Origin: Glaciimonas sp.
GTDB taxonomy: Bacteria > Pseudomonadota > Gammaproteobacteria > Burkholderiales > Burkholderiaceae
DNA: 5,043 nucleotides
Assembly (NCBI GenBank): GCA_014377145.1
Contig: JACMQE010000217.1
Span: 1-5,043 of the forward strand
Direction of reading: 5' to 3'
Both the position numbers and the translations under genes were made by a program. Under the pieces are notes generated by a model. It was given only the letters and a program-made list of their open reading frames with translations, had not been told where the DNA came from and made no database searches. Below are positions 1-5,043 of this stretch, piece after piece; the stretch's first letter is position 1, and each line of letters begins with the position of its first letter.

Positions 1-562
1 GACCCAATATCGTTGCGACAAGAGACCATATTAATAAAACTGGAATTGGCCCAATACTTCCTGATCCAAAAATATTATTAAATGTATCGTTAGTTATTGC
101 AATCGGTTTGGTGTAAGTAATTCGCATGTCCAGGCCGCGAATAAATTGCATCATGCCCAGAGTCACAAGAAATGACGGGATATTTACAAAAGTGACGAAA
201 AAACCGTTAATTAAACCAACGAGCAGGCCACAAAGGATACCAGCCATAATGCCTGCAACCAGTCCGTAACCGGCTTGCATGGTCATTGCAGAAACCAGAG
301 CTGCAAGTGCTGCAGTTGAACCTACGGATAAATCAAGTTCCCCAACCGAAATGACGAACGTCATTGCCACCGCCATGATGACAATCATTGACGTGGACCG
401 AGTGATATTAAACATATTGTTTAAAGTCAGAAATCCAATATCACCAATAGTTACCGCAAAGAAAATAATAACAAAAACAAAGAATATATAGACTATATAA
501 TCTTTCCACTGGATTTTACCAAGAGATGAATTGATCATTTTATTAGATTTACTAGGGTGCAT
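1..562 (-). CDS. Sugar-type (CUT2/RbsC-like) ABC transporter permease, N-terminal part
   Basis: This is the inner-membrane channel subunit of the importer encoded by the upstream genes. In this family one permease type forms a homodimer that accepts ligand from the periplasmic binding protein. I translated 187 codons; the C-terminus lies beyond the left edge, so roughly half of a usual permease of about 320-340 residues is visible. Hydrophobic segments lie near residues 22-38, 58-73, 84-95, 101-119 and 174-187. Family motifs are visible: GELDLSVGS at 74-82 (usually GGIDLSVGS), NIPSFLVTLG at 127-136, and an RG pair at 142-143. The chosen start overlaps the ATPase stop by one base (TAATG), which suggests translational coupling; no Shine-Dalgarno sequence is obvious. 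An alternative start is Met9 at 538. The coding sequence is AT-rich (16/60 G+C in 421-480). Family assignment is firm; substrate is unknown. Confidence 0.93.
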   Translation of the reverse strand, partial: MHPSKSNKMINSSLGKIQWKDYIVYIFFVFVIIFFAVTIGDIGFLTLNNMFNITRSTSMIVIMAVAMTFVISVGELDLSVGSTAALAALVSAMTMQAGYGLVAGIMAGILCGLLVGLINGFFVTFVNIPSFLVTLGMMQFIRGLDMRITYTKPIAITNDTFNNIFGSGSIGPIPVLLIWSLVATILG

Positions 563-2100
563 TAAACTTGAACTGCGTGATGCAGATCTTCTTCAGAAGC
601 AATATCAACTCTTGAAATATTATCGGAGATAGTTCCATTTTTTAGAACTATTATTCTGTCACTCATTGCCAAAATCTCCTCAAATTCAGATGACACCACC
701 AGGATAGCCGCTCCGTTGGCTGCCAACTGGCGAACCAGTTTGACAATATCGGATTTCGCACCGATGTCCACGCCAATGGTGGGCTCATCTAGAAGCAGCA
801 CTTTGGGGTTGATGGCAAGCCACTTTGAAAGAATCACTTTTTGCTGATTTCCCCCCGATAACAGGCCTACGGTTTTATTGATACTGCTGGTGGCGATTTT
901 CAGTTTGGAAACATATTCCAGCATCGCGCTAGCCGCAGACCTGGTCCTAATATAGAATAAATTTGTAAATAATTTTAAATTTGGCAATAAAAAATTATCA
1001 AGTATTGAATGATCCAGGATCAGTCCTTGAGTTCTGCGATTTTCAGGAATAAGTGCAACTCCGGAAGAAATAGCTTCAACGGTAGTTTTTATCAATTTGC
1101 CATTGATTCTAATTTGACCCTGATCCGACGCATGCAATCCAAATATTGTTTCCAGTATTTCTGTTCTTCCCGATGCCATGAGGCCTGCCAAACCGACCAC
1201 TTCACCCGGATATATAGACAAATTAATGTTTTTGAAAAAATTCTTGTTTGACAGGTCAATCAGTTCAAGTGCGGGTTTTGTTCCCAGCTCGTGATTTCGT
1301 TGGTGCCAAACCATTGATGTTTCTGAAGTGGAACCCAGCATTGAATCAATTACTGCCTTCATAGACAAGTTGGCACACGTGTCCGTTAACACCTTTTCCC
1401 CATCCCGCATCACGGTAATACGGTCGCAAATAGTAAATATTTCGGTCATACGATGAGAAATATATATGACGGAAATACCACTTTCTTTAAGGCGCCTGAC
1501 AAACTTAAAGAGTCTGGTCACTTCAGCTTCAGAAATAGAAGATGTGGGCTCATCCATTACCAAAATGCGCGCATTTTTGGAAAGTGCCTTTGCGATCTCG
1601 ACGATCTGACATTTTGCGACACTCAGCTGCTCTACGCGAGCCTCAGGATCAATATCTTCGCCTAGCTCATTTAAAATTAACTTGGCGCGTCGGATTGTTT
1701 CTGCATCATCAATAACCAAACCCGAAGCCATTCGGGGCTCTCGCTTAAGAAATATATTCTGGGCTACGGTTAAAGTAGGTATCAGGCTGAATTCCTGAAA
1801 AATCATCGCAATGCCAAATTGCTCTGCAACTTGGGGCGATGTAATGTTTAAGAATTCACCATCCAGCAAGATCGTTCCATCGTCCTTCAAATAGACGCCG
1901 GTCAGTATTTTCATTAACGTAGATTTACCGGCACCATTTACACCCATGAGTGCGTGTACTTCTCCTTTATGCAGAGAAAAATCGGCTTTTTTCAATACCG
2001 AAATGCCACTAAAGCTTTTTTCGATTCCACGCATCTCTAAGAGATTTTTTTCCTGCACGTTAATATCTTTCTGTTCCATCAGGTCAATAAGAAGAGTCAT
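562..2100 (-). CDS. Sugar-type (RbsA/MglA-like) ABC transporter ATP-binding protein, two nucleotide-binding domains
   Basis: This cytoplasmic ATPase powers the importer. At 512 residues it has the usual length for the tandem-domain sugar ATPases. Domain 1 (about 20-250) shows Walker A GVNGAGKST at 53-61, Q-loop Gln102, signature LSVAKCQ at 159-165, Walker B ILVMDEPT at 179-186 and H-loop His216. Domain 2 (about 275-505) has the degenerate Walker A GLMASGRTE at 306-314 with Arg in place of Lys, a canonical signature LSGGNQQK at 414-421, Walker B VLLLDEPT at 434-441, and Ser471 where the switch His would lie. This asymmetry is normal for the family, implying that domain 1 does most hydrolysis. 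The start is uncertain: neither the first Met nor Met8 (2079) has a good ribosome binding site, and conserved sequence begins only near residue 21. The first ATG lies inside an inverted repeat. The gene is AT-rich, down to 12/60 G+C at 961-1020. Confidence 0.96.
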   Translation of the reverse strand: MTLLIDLMEQKDINVQEKNLLEMRGIEKSFSGISVLKKADFSLHKGEVHALMGVNGAGKSTLMKILTGVYLKDDGTILLDGEFLNITSPQVAEQFGIAMIFQEFSLIPTLTVAQNIFLKREPRMASGLVIDDAETIRRAKLILNELGEDIDPEARVEQLSVAKCQIVEIAKALSKNARILVMDEPTSSISEAEVTRLFKFVRRLKESGISVIYISHRMTEIFTICDRITVMRDGEKVLTDTCANLSMKAVIDSMLGSTSETSMVWHQRNHELGTKPALELIDLSNKNFFKNINLSIYPGEVVGLAGLMASGRTEILETIFGLHASDQGQIRINGKLIKTTVEAISSGVALIPENRRTQGLILDHSILDNFLLPNLKLFTNLFYIRTRSAASAMLEYVSKLKIATSSINKTVGLLSGGNQQKVILSKWLAINPKVLLLDEPTIGVDIGAKSDIVKLVRQLAANGAAILVVSSEFEEILAMSDRIIVLKNGTISDNISRVDIASEEDLHHAVQV

Positions 2101-2126
2101 TCGACCAAATATTATTCGAATGACTC
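2094..2126 (-). promoter_or_regulatory. Intercistronic hairpin covering the ATPase start codon
   Basis: The arms GAGTCATTCGA (plus 2094-2104) and TCGAATGACTC (2116-2126) are perfect 11-bp inverted complements separated by 11 bases. In the minus-strand transcript the 3' arm contains the ATPase AUG (2100-2098). The only purine-rich Shine-Dalgarno-like stretch nearby, AGGTGAG at 2130-2124, sits about 23 bases upstream of the ATG and partly enters the 5' arm. No U-run follows the stem, so it does not look like a Rho-independent terminator. Inferred roles are lowering ATPase and permease translation relative to the binding protein, or protecting the 3' end of the binding-protein message. The repeat itself is certain; its function is inference. 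Confidence 0.6.
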
Positions 2127-2134
2127 ACCTTATC

Positions 2135-3304
2135 TTACTTTTTCAAATCAGCTGCCATCACTACAGGTAATTCAGTTCTGTAGATTGTTTTGTAGGAGGC
2201 TGTGAGATTGGCACGCTTGACGGCCAGGGGGGGGACCACGATATAAGGTGGGGTGGCAACATCAATTAGCGCGAGCGCGCCAACCGTGGCTTCAGCAACA
2301 CCTTGGTCATAAGGTCGCTGCGAAGAAATACCGGCGATGAAGCCGTTTTTGGCGACGTTACCCGCAACGATCTGATCAAAGTTTTCGCAAACAATTTTGA
2401 AATTCGCTGGAAGTTTTCCGGCGACGTTGGCTGCGACTACAGCGCCCATGGCGGGAACCGACCAAGAACCGTAGAGGCCTTTCATGTTGGGGTAACGCGC
2501 CAGCAGGGCCTGCGCCACTTCTTGCCCTTTGTTGGGGTTGTCGTGACCGGCAACTGCCACCAGTGTGATCTGGGGGTACTTGGCTGCCATGCGCGCAACG
2601 AAACCTTCGTAACGAAGATTTGTCACATAAAAGTCATTGGCATAGAAAAGAGCTCCGACTTCACCTTTGCCGCCCACAGACTCAGCAAGCAGGTCGGCAA
2701 CATACATCCCGAGCGCCAAATTATCCGACGAGATGATGGATGCATAGTCCTTGCCTGGGCTCATGCCATCGACAGCTTGGTCAATGAACACAATCTTGGT
2801 CCCAGCTGCACGCAGCTTCTTGTACGCCGATGCGGTGGTTTGTCCGTTGAGCGGGATGGAAATCAGCAGGCTGGGTTTAAGAACAGAGATCGCCTCCAAA
2901 TCCGAGATTTGTCTTGCGTCATCCCAGTCTGCATTGGTTTCAGCAACGACTTTGATTCCCAGCTTGGAAAATGTCTCTTTCAAACCAATCAGTTGCTCGG
3001 TTGCCCAATCGTCACCCAACCAACCCATGGAGATAGCAACAGTAAATTTACCGGCCTTGATTTTGGCTGCCTGCTCAGGGGTGATTTTGAGTGTGGAAGA
3101 CAGCACACCTTTTTCGCCGCGTTGGCCATCGCTTACCACGGTGTTGGACAAATCGGAAACCTTGGCCAATTCCATCGTCTTGGCGGAAGCGGGTTTGTAC
3201 CAGAGCGGGTGTTTGACGCCGTCAACGGCAGCAAATGTAGAAATGGGGAGTCCTAATGCCAAAAAAGCGCTGGCAATAGATTGAAGGGCTGTACGTTTTT
3301 TCAT
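2135..3304 (-). CDS. Periplasmic substrate-binding protein of sugar-type ABC transporter (Peripla_BP_4-like)
   Basis: This secreted protein captures the ligand in the periplasm and delivers it to the permease. The 389-residue product begins with a signal peptide: MKKR, a hydrophobic core at about 9-22, and likely cleavage after Ala25 or Ala26 (TFA-A or FAA-V). The type 1 periplasmic-binding fold starts late, at FTVAISMGW (87-95), followed by a first lobe with DARQISDLEAI at 129-139, the strand LLISIPLN at 146-153, VFIDQ at 172-176, and second-lobe segments around DFYVTNLRYEGF (224-235) and QRPYDQGVAEA (329-339). About 60 residues between signal peptide and fold are not assigned to a domain. 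The start is supported by an AGAGA motif (3316-3312) seven bases upstream. A run of eight C (plus-strand G 2227-2234) encodes Pro358-Pro359. The ATPase gene follows after 34 bases. Ligand unknown; sugars, polyols and autoinducer-like furanosyl compounds are family precedents. Confidence 0.93.
   Translation of the reverse strand: MKKRTALQSIASAFLALGLPISTFAAVDGVKHPLWYKPASAKTMELAKVSDLSNTVVSDGQRGEKGVLSSTLKITPEQAAKIKAGKFTVAISMGWLGDDWATEQLIGLKETFSKLGIKVVAETNADWDDARQISDLEAISVLKPSLLISIPLNGQTTASAYKKLRAAGTKIVFIDQAVDGMSPGKDYASIISSDNLALGMYVADLLAESVGGKGEVGALFYANDFYVTNLRYEGFVARMAAKYPQITLVAVAGHDNPNKGQEVAQALLARYPNMKGLYGSWSVPAMGAVVAANVAGKLPANFKIVCENFDQIVAGNVAKNGFIAGISSQRPYDQGVAEATVGALALIDVATPPYIVVPPLAVKRANLTASYKTIYRTELPVVMAADLKK
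2227..2234 (-). repeat. Eight-base C tract inside the binding-protein gene
   Basis: The plus strand has eight consecutive G, read as C8 in the coding strand across the codons for Val357, Pro358, Pro359 and Leu360. A one-base slip here would replace the last 30 residues. The reading frame is intact in this sequence, so if the tract is variable this copy is in the ON state. It may equally be a simple result of consecutive proline codons. Confidence 0.5.
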
Positions 3305-3351
3305 GAAATTGTCTCTATGTTTGTAATTAAGATTAATGGTGCTAACTTGAA

Positions 3352-3360
3352 TTTTTTTTT
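3352..3360 (-). repeat. Nine-base A tract in the binding-protein leader
   Basis: The plus strand has T9, read as A9 in the transcript 48 bases upstream of the binding-protein start. It follows a TATAAA-like stretch, but no matching -35 element lies at the right distance, so I do not call a promoter. The 113-bp gap it sits in shows no terminator hairpin, so read-through from the hydrolase gene is plausible. A weak 4-bp-arm palindrome, ATCC-AGAT-GGAT, lies at 3386-3397. Confidence 0.45.
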
Positions 3361-3417
3361 ATAAATCAGTCCCCTTCTTTCTTCTATCCAGATGGATTTA
3401 GACGCTGAAGTGCGGGT

Positions 3418-4329
3418 TTATCTGTTCAACATGAAATCACGGAGCATCGCAGCGAGTCTCTGTTCGGCTTCTAGCGCAAGACTGTGGCCACACTCATCAA
3501 ATATCGCAGATCGCTCTACATTGACGGCAACCTGGCTCATTTGGTCTTTCACAAGTGCGCCAAAGAACTCCGGGGCACCAACTGTCATGACGGGCAGCGT
3601 CAGTTTTGTCTCAGCAAGTTGTTGGTTGATTCGGGCGTTTTTTAGGCCTGCTCTGTAAGTTTCCAGGCAACCACGCAATCCACCCGGCGATTTAAGACAT
3701 GAAATCCATTCAGTGATGGCTTGATCGGATATTGCCGTAGGGTTCCAGGTCTCAGCTTTGATCCAGAATTCCCAGAATTCTCTTTCGTGGCCGGAAATCA
3801 ACATTTCTGGGATGTGCGGAATCCAGAAAAAAGGAATATGCCAAAGCCAAACGCCTTTTTGTTGAAATTGCGACGAGATTTTTTCTGGTTGAAAACTTGA
3901 CCACTCTTCCAAACCGAAACCGGAGAGAAGCATTTCACAAAATGACAGCGTCATCACTTTGTCTCGGTGGGTTGCGGCCAACGCGTAGGCAAACTCGGCG
4001 CCCCTGTCCTCGCCATGCACATGAAACTTCGAATGCCCTAGTTGCGCCATCAACTCTGACACGTCTTGGGCATTTGTAAGCGAGTCGTAGCCCTCCTCGA
4101 CGGGAGGTTTATCGGTGTAGCCAAAGCCACGGAGGTCTGGCGCGACCACCGTGAAATGTTCGGTCAATAACGGTATGAGTTTGTGCCAATAAAAATTGGT
4201 CTTGGGGGTGCCGTGCAAAAGCAATAGCGGCTCGCCTTGTCCCGCCGTCACGTAATGCATGCGTATACCGTTGACTCGCGCTCTCCCATGTTTTACCGCG
4301 GCGCCGAGGTGGTCGTACATTTCTGCCAT
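3418..4329 (-). CDS. Alpha/beta hydrolase, epoxide hydrolase / haloacid dehalogenase-like
   Basis: This is a 303-residue cytoplasmic alpha/beta hydrolase without a signal peptide. The oxyanion-hole motif HGTP lies at 39-42 and the early Asp motif PDLRGFG at 64-70. The nucleophile elbow is GEDRG at 106-110, giving Asp108 as nucleophile rather than Ser, which points to the epoxide hydrolase and haloalkanoate dehalogenase branch. Glu132, 24 residues later, sits where the fluoroacetate dehalogenases I recall have their acidic partner, and His282 in GHSLALE completes the triad. A helical lid at about 140-235 is rich in Trp and Phe and includes Tyr225. A strong ribosome binding site, AAGGAG (4341-4336) with six spacer bases, fixes the start. 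It is the first gene of the operon, 113 bp before the binding-protein gene. The residue after the nucleophile pair (AE at 111-112) differs from the Arg-containing dehalogenase motif, so the substrate is open: epoxide, ester or halogenated acid. Confidence 0.9.
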   Translation of the reverse strand: MAEMYDHLGAAVKHGRARVNGIRMHYVTAGQGEPLLLLHGTPKTNFYWHKLIPLLTEHFTVVAPDLRGFGYTDKPPVEEGYDSLTNAQDVSELMAQLGHSKFHVHGEDRGAEFAYALAATHRDKVMTLSFCEMLLSGFGLEEWSSFQPEKISSQFQQKGVWLWHIPFFWIPHIPEMLISGHEREFWEFWIKAETWNPTAISDQAITEWISCLKSPGGLRGCLETYRAGLKNARINQQLAETKLTLPVMTVGAPEFFGALVKDQMSQVAVNVERSAIFDECGHSLALEAEQRLAAMLRDFMLNR

Positions 4330-4331
4330 TT

Positions 4332-4424
4332 TTATCTCCTTACAAGGTGACTATTGTTATTGCGCGACTCGAAGTCGTCTCTGTTCAGAAGCCAATGAAG
4401 CCGCTGGCTTGACGGATACAGCAT
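4332..4424 (-). CDS. Possible 30-residue leader peptide upstream of the hydrolase
   Basis: An ATG at 4424 opens 30 codons ending in TAA at 4334-4332, two bases before the hydrolase ATG. The stop overlaps the end of the hydrolase ribosome binding region. The predicted peptide starts MLYPSSQRLHW and ends SHLVRR. It has no clear ribosome binding site of its own, and a frame of this length can arise by chance. The only support is the tight spacing, which would allow translational coupling. I do not recognise the peptide. Confidence 0.2.
   Translation of the reverse strand: MLYPSSQRLHWLLNRDDFESRNNNSHLVRR
4336..4341 (-). promoter_or_regulatory. Strong ribosome binding site of the hydrolase gene
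   Basis: AAGGAG followed by six bases and ATG is near-ideal. It contrasts with the weak or absent sites before the ATPase and permease, implying that the hydrolase is translated more efficiently than the last two genes. Confidence 0.85.
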
Positions 4425-4495
4425 CGCTTGCAAGGACGTTGGAGGCCTTTTCAAGGCGGTTGAGTCGTCGTCATTGCGCTTTACAGAGTGCTTTG

Positions 4496-4524
4496 ATAAT
4501 TACATTTGTTCATTTGAATGTCAA
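4496..4524 (-). promoter_or_regulatory. Candidate sigma-70 promoter for the hydrolase-transporter operon
   Basis: A perfect -35 TTGACA (4524-4519) is followed after 17 bases by AATTAT (4501-4496), which matches four of six consensus -10 bases. Transcription would start near 4489, giving a leader of about 160 bases before the hydrolase. TGAACA copies lie on either side of the -35, one at 4532-4527 and one within the spacer at 4512-4507, spaced 20 bp apart, and ACATT/AATGT arms (4502-4506, 4517-4521) overlap it, so a regulator may bind here. No regulator gene is in the window. Confidence 0.45.
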
Positions 4525-4727
4525 TATGTTCACTATTAGGGTTTTCACTTACACGCTGTCTGGAGATCCCGTCGAGCGTTCAGTGCGGGCACAGCAAAGA
4601 CTCCACAGTGCCCATATTTGACATGGCGCAATTCACACCCGCTTTTTTTACGGATCATTGGATGGATGCACAAGCCGCTTCGAGTCAGATAACCGGTGGT
4701 TTTTTGTGTGGCCCACTGACTGCCTGT

Positions 4728-4733
4728 AAGGGA
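4728..4733 (+). promoter_or_regulatory. Ribosome binding site that decides the start of the 98-residue gene
   Basis: AAGGGA with six spacer bases precedes the ATG at 4740. The two earlier in-frame ATGs (4518 and 4623) have no comparable site. Confidence 0.65.
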
Positions 4734-4739
4734 AATGAC

Positions 4740-5036
4740 ATGAGGTTTTATTTATTTGAACGACAAGCTGAAGCGCACATTCGCAGGTCGCGCGAGTACC
4801 TCGAAGAGGCCAATGTGAGGCGGGTGGAGCACCAAGCGGCGGCCGAGCATCACAATGCGCTGGCCGAGATGTATGCCAGCCGAATCGCGCGCATTCAAGC
4901 GGAAATGGGGCCTGCTTTCGGAGTGCATGCTGCCTTGGCTACGCCTGCGGATGATGGCGTCAAGGAGCCCATGGTCCGCTCCAAGTCGGACTCGGTGGTG
5001 AACTACCCCTATCCTGCGCGATCTGCACACGCCTGA
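4740..5036 (+). CDS. Small conserved-looking hypothetical protein, helical N-terminal half
   Basis: This gene encodes a 98-residue protein of unknown function. Residues 1-56, beginning MRFYLFERQAEAH, are rich in Glu, Ala, Arg and His with few helix breakers, predicting one or two long amphipathic helices or a coiled coil. Residues 57-98 look disordered and end in a PYPAR motif (90-94). No signal peptide or membrane segment is seen. I chose the start at 4740 because AAGGGA (4728-4733) lies six bases upstream; the frame is open back to 4518, but that extension looks non-coding and its ATGs lack ribosome sites. From memory, proteins with a similar FYLFERQAEAHIR opening occur as hypothetical proteins in Comamonadaceae-type Burkholderiales; I could not check this. 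G+C is high (39/60 in 4801-4860), unlike the operon's transport genes. It is transcribed away from the operon and shows no evident functional link to it. Confidence 0.72.
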   Translation: MRFYLFERQAEAHIRRSREYLEEANVRRVEHQAAAEHHNALAEMYASRIARIQAEMGPAFGVHAALATPADDGVKEPMVRSKSDSVVNYPYPARSAHA

Positions 5037-5043
5037 CAGCCAC

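Larger units (their letters stand above)
4330..4739. other. 410-bp divergent intergenic region without a convincing gene
   Basis: This stretch separates the operon from the divergent small gene. Visible elements are a candidate operon promoter (4496-4524); TGAACA direct repeats on the minus strand (4532-4527 and 4512-4507); hairpins with 5-bp arms and 3-nt loops at 4365-4377, 4398-4410 and 4445-4457; an 8-bp palindrome CTTGCAAG at 4428-4435; and GGGCAC/GTGCCC arms at 4587-4592 and 4608-4613. On the minus strand a frame stays open for about 55 codons to a TAA at 4334-4332, just before the hydrolase ATG. The plus-strand frame upstream of 4740 looks non-coding. No tRNA, known riboswitch or regulator gene is recognised. 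Confidence 0.6.

Noticed and set aside
2094..2126. Rho-independent terminator after the binding-protein gene
   Set aside because: The stem is good but not GC-rich, no U-run follows, and it overlaps the next gene's start.
2303..3256. 317-codon plus-strand open frame opposite the binding-protein gene
   Set aside because: It lies entirely antisense to a well-supported family member, has no recognisable domain, and is the kind of frame produced by the codon bias of a fairly GC-rich gene.
2751..3284. 177-codon plus-strand open frame over the same gene
   Set aside because: A second antisense shadow of the binding-protein gene with no family features.
4259..4621. 120-codon plus-strand open frame across the hydrolase start and the intergenic region
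   Set aside because: It overlaps the hydrolase start antisense, has no ribosome site, and its product shows no family features.
4618..4650. Plus-strand TTGACA at 4618-4623 as promoter of the small gene
   Set aside because: No acceptable -10 element lies 16-19 bases downstream; the following sequence is a T-run and then ACGGAT.
4518..4739. Extension of the 98-residue protein to an ATG at 4518 or 4623
   Set aside because: The added residues look random, neither ATG has a ribosome binding site, and a good site fits the start at 4740.
4752..5030. 92-codon minus-strand frame opposite the small right-hand gene
   Set aside because: The plus frame has a good ribosome binding site and a coherent helical product; this one is a composition-driven shadow.

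Overview
The window holds most of a minus-strand transport operon, plus one short plus-strand gene at the right edge. The operon runs right to left: an alpha/beta hydrolase (4329 to 3418), a secreted type 1 periplasmic binding protein (3304 to 2135), a double-domain sugar-type ABC ATPase (2100 to 562), and the first 187 codons of a RbsC-type permease that runs off the left edge (562 to 1). Binding protein, ATPase and permease together make a complete ribose/CUT2-class ABC importer. The signal peptide and periplasmic binding protein indicate a Gram-negative host. The small right-hand gene resembles, from memory, hypothetical proteins of Burkholderiales (Comamonadaceae-like betaproteobacteria), so that is my best but unproven guess at the host.

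Region by region: 1-562 encodes the N-terminal half of the permease, whose start codon shares one base with the ATPase stop (TAATG). 562-2100 encodes the ATPase. Between ATPase and binding protein, 2094-2126 is a perfect 11-bp inverted repeat that folds over the ATPase start codon. 2135-3304 encodes the binding protein. 3305-3417 is a 113-bp gap with a run of nine A (on the coding strand) and no terminator. 3418-4329 encodes the hydrolase, which has the strongest ribosome binding site of the operon. 4330-4739 has no convincing gene; it holds a candidate promoter with TGAACA repeats, several small hairpins and a possible 30-codon leader frame. 4740-5036 encodes a 98-residue helical protein of unknown function on the plus strand, divergent from the operon.

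The likely joint role is that the importer captures a small, probably sugar-like or polyol-like ligand and the cytoplasmic hydrolase acts on it or on a related compound (an ester, epoxide or halogenated acid by family precedent). The substrate cannot be read from the sequence. Base composition is uneven: sampled 60-base lines give 16/60 G+C in the permease and 12/60 in the ATPase, against 36/60 in the binding protein and 39/60 in the right-hand gene. This suggests the operon is a mosaic or partly acquired. I found no RNA gene, CRISPR array, insertion sequence or transposase. I do not claim a wholly new system; the most unusual items are the start-occluding hairpin, the hydrolase-transporter pairing and the structured leader.
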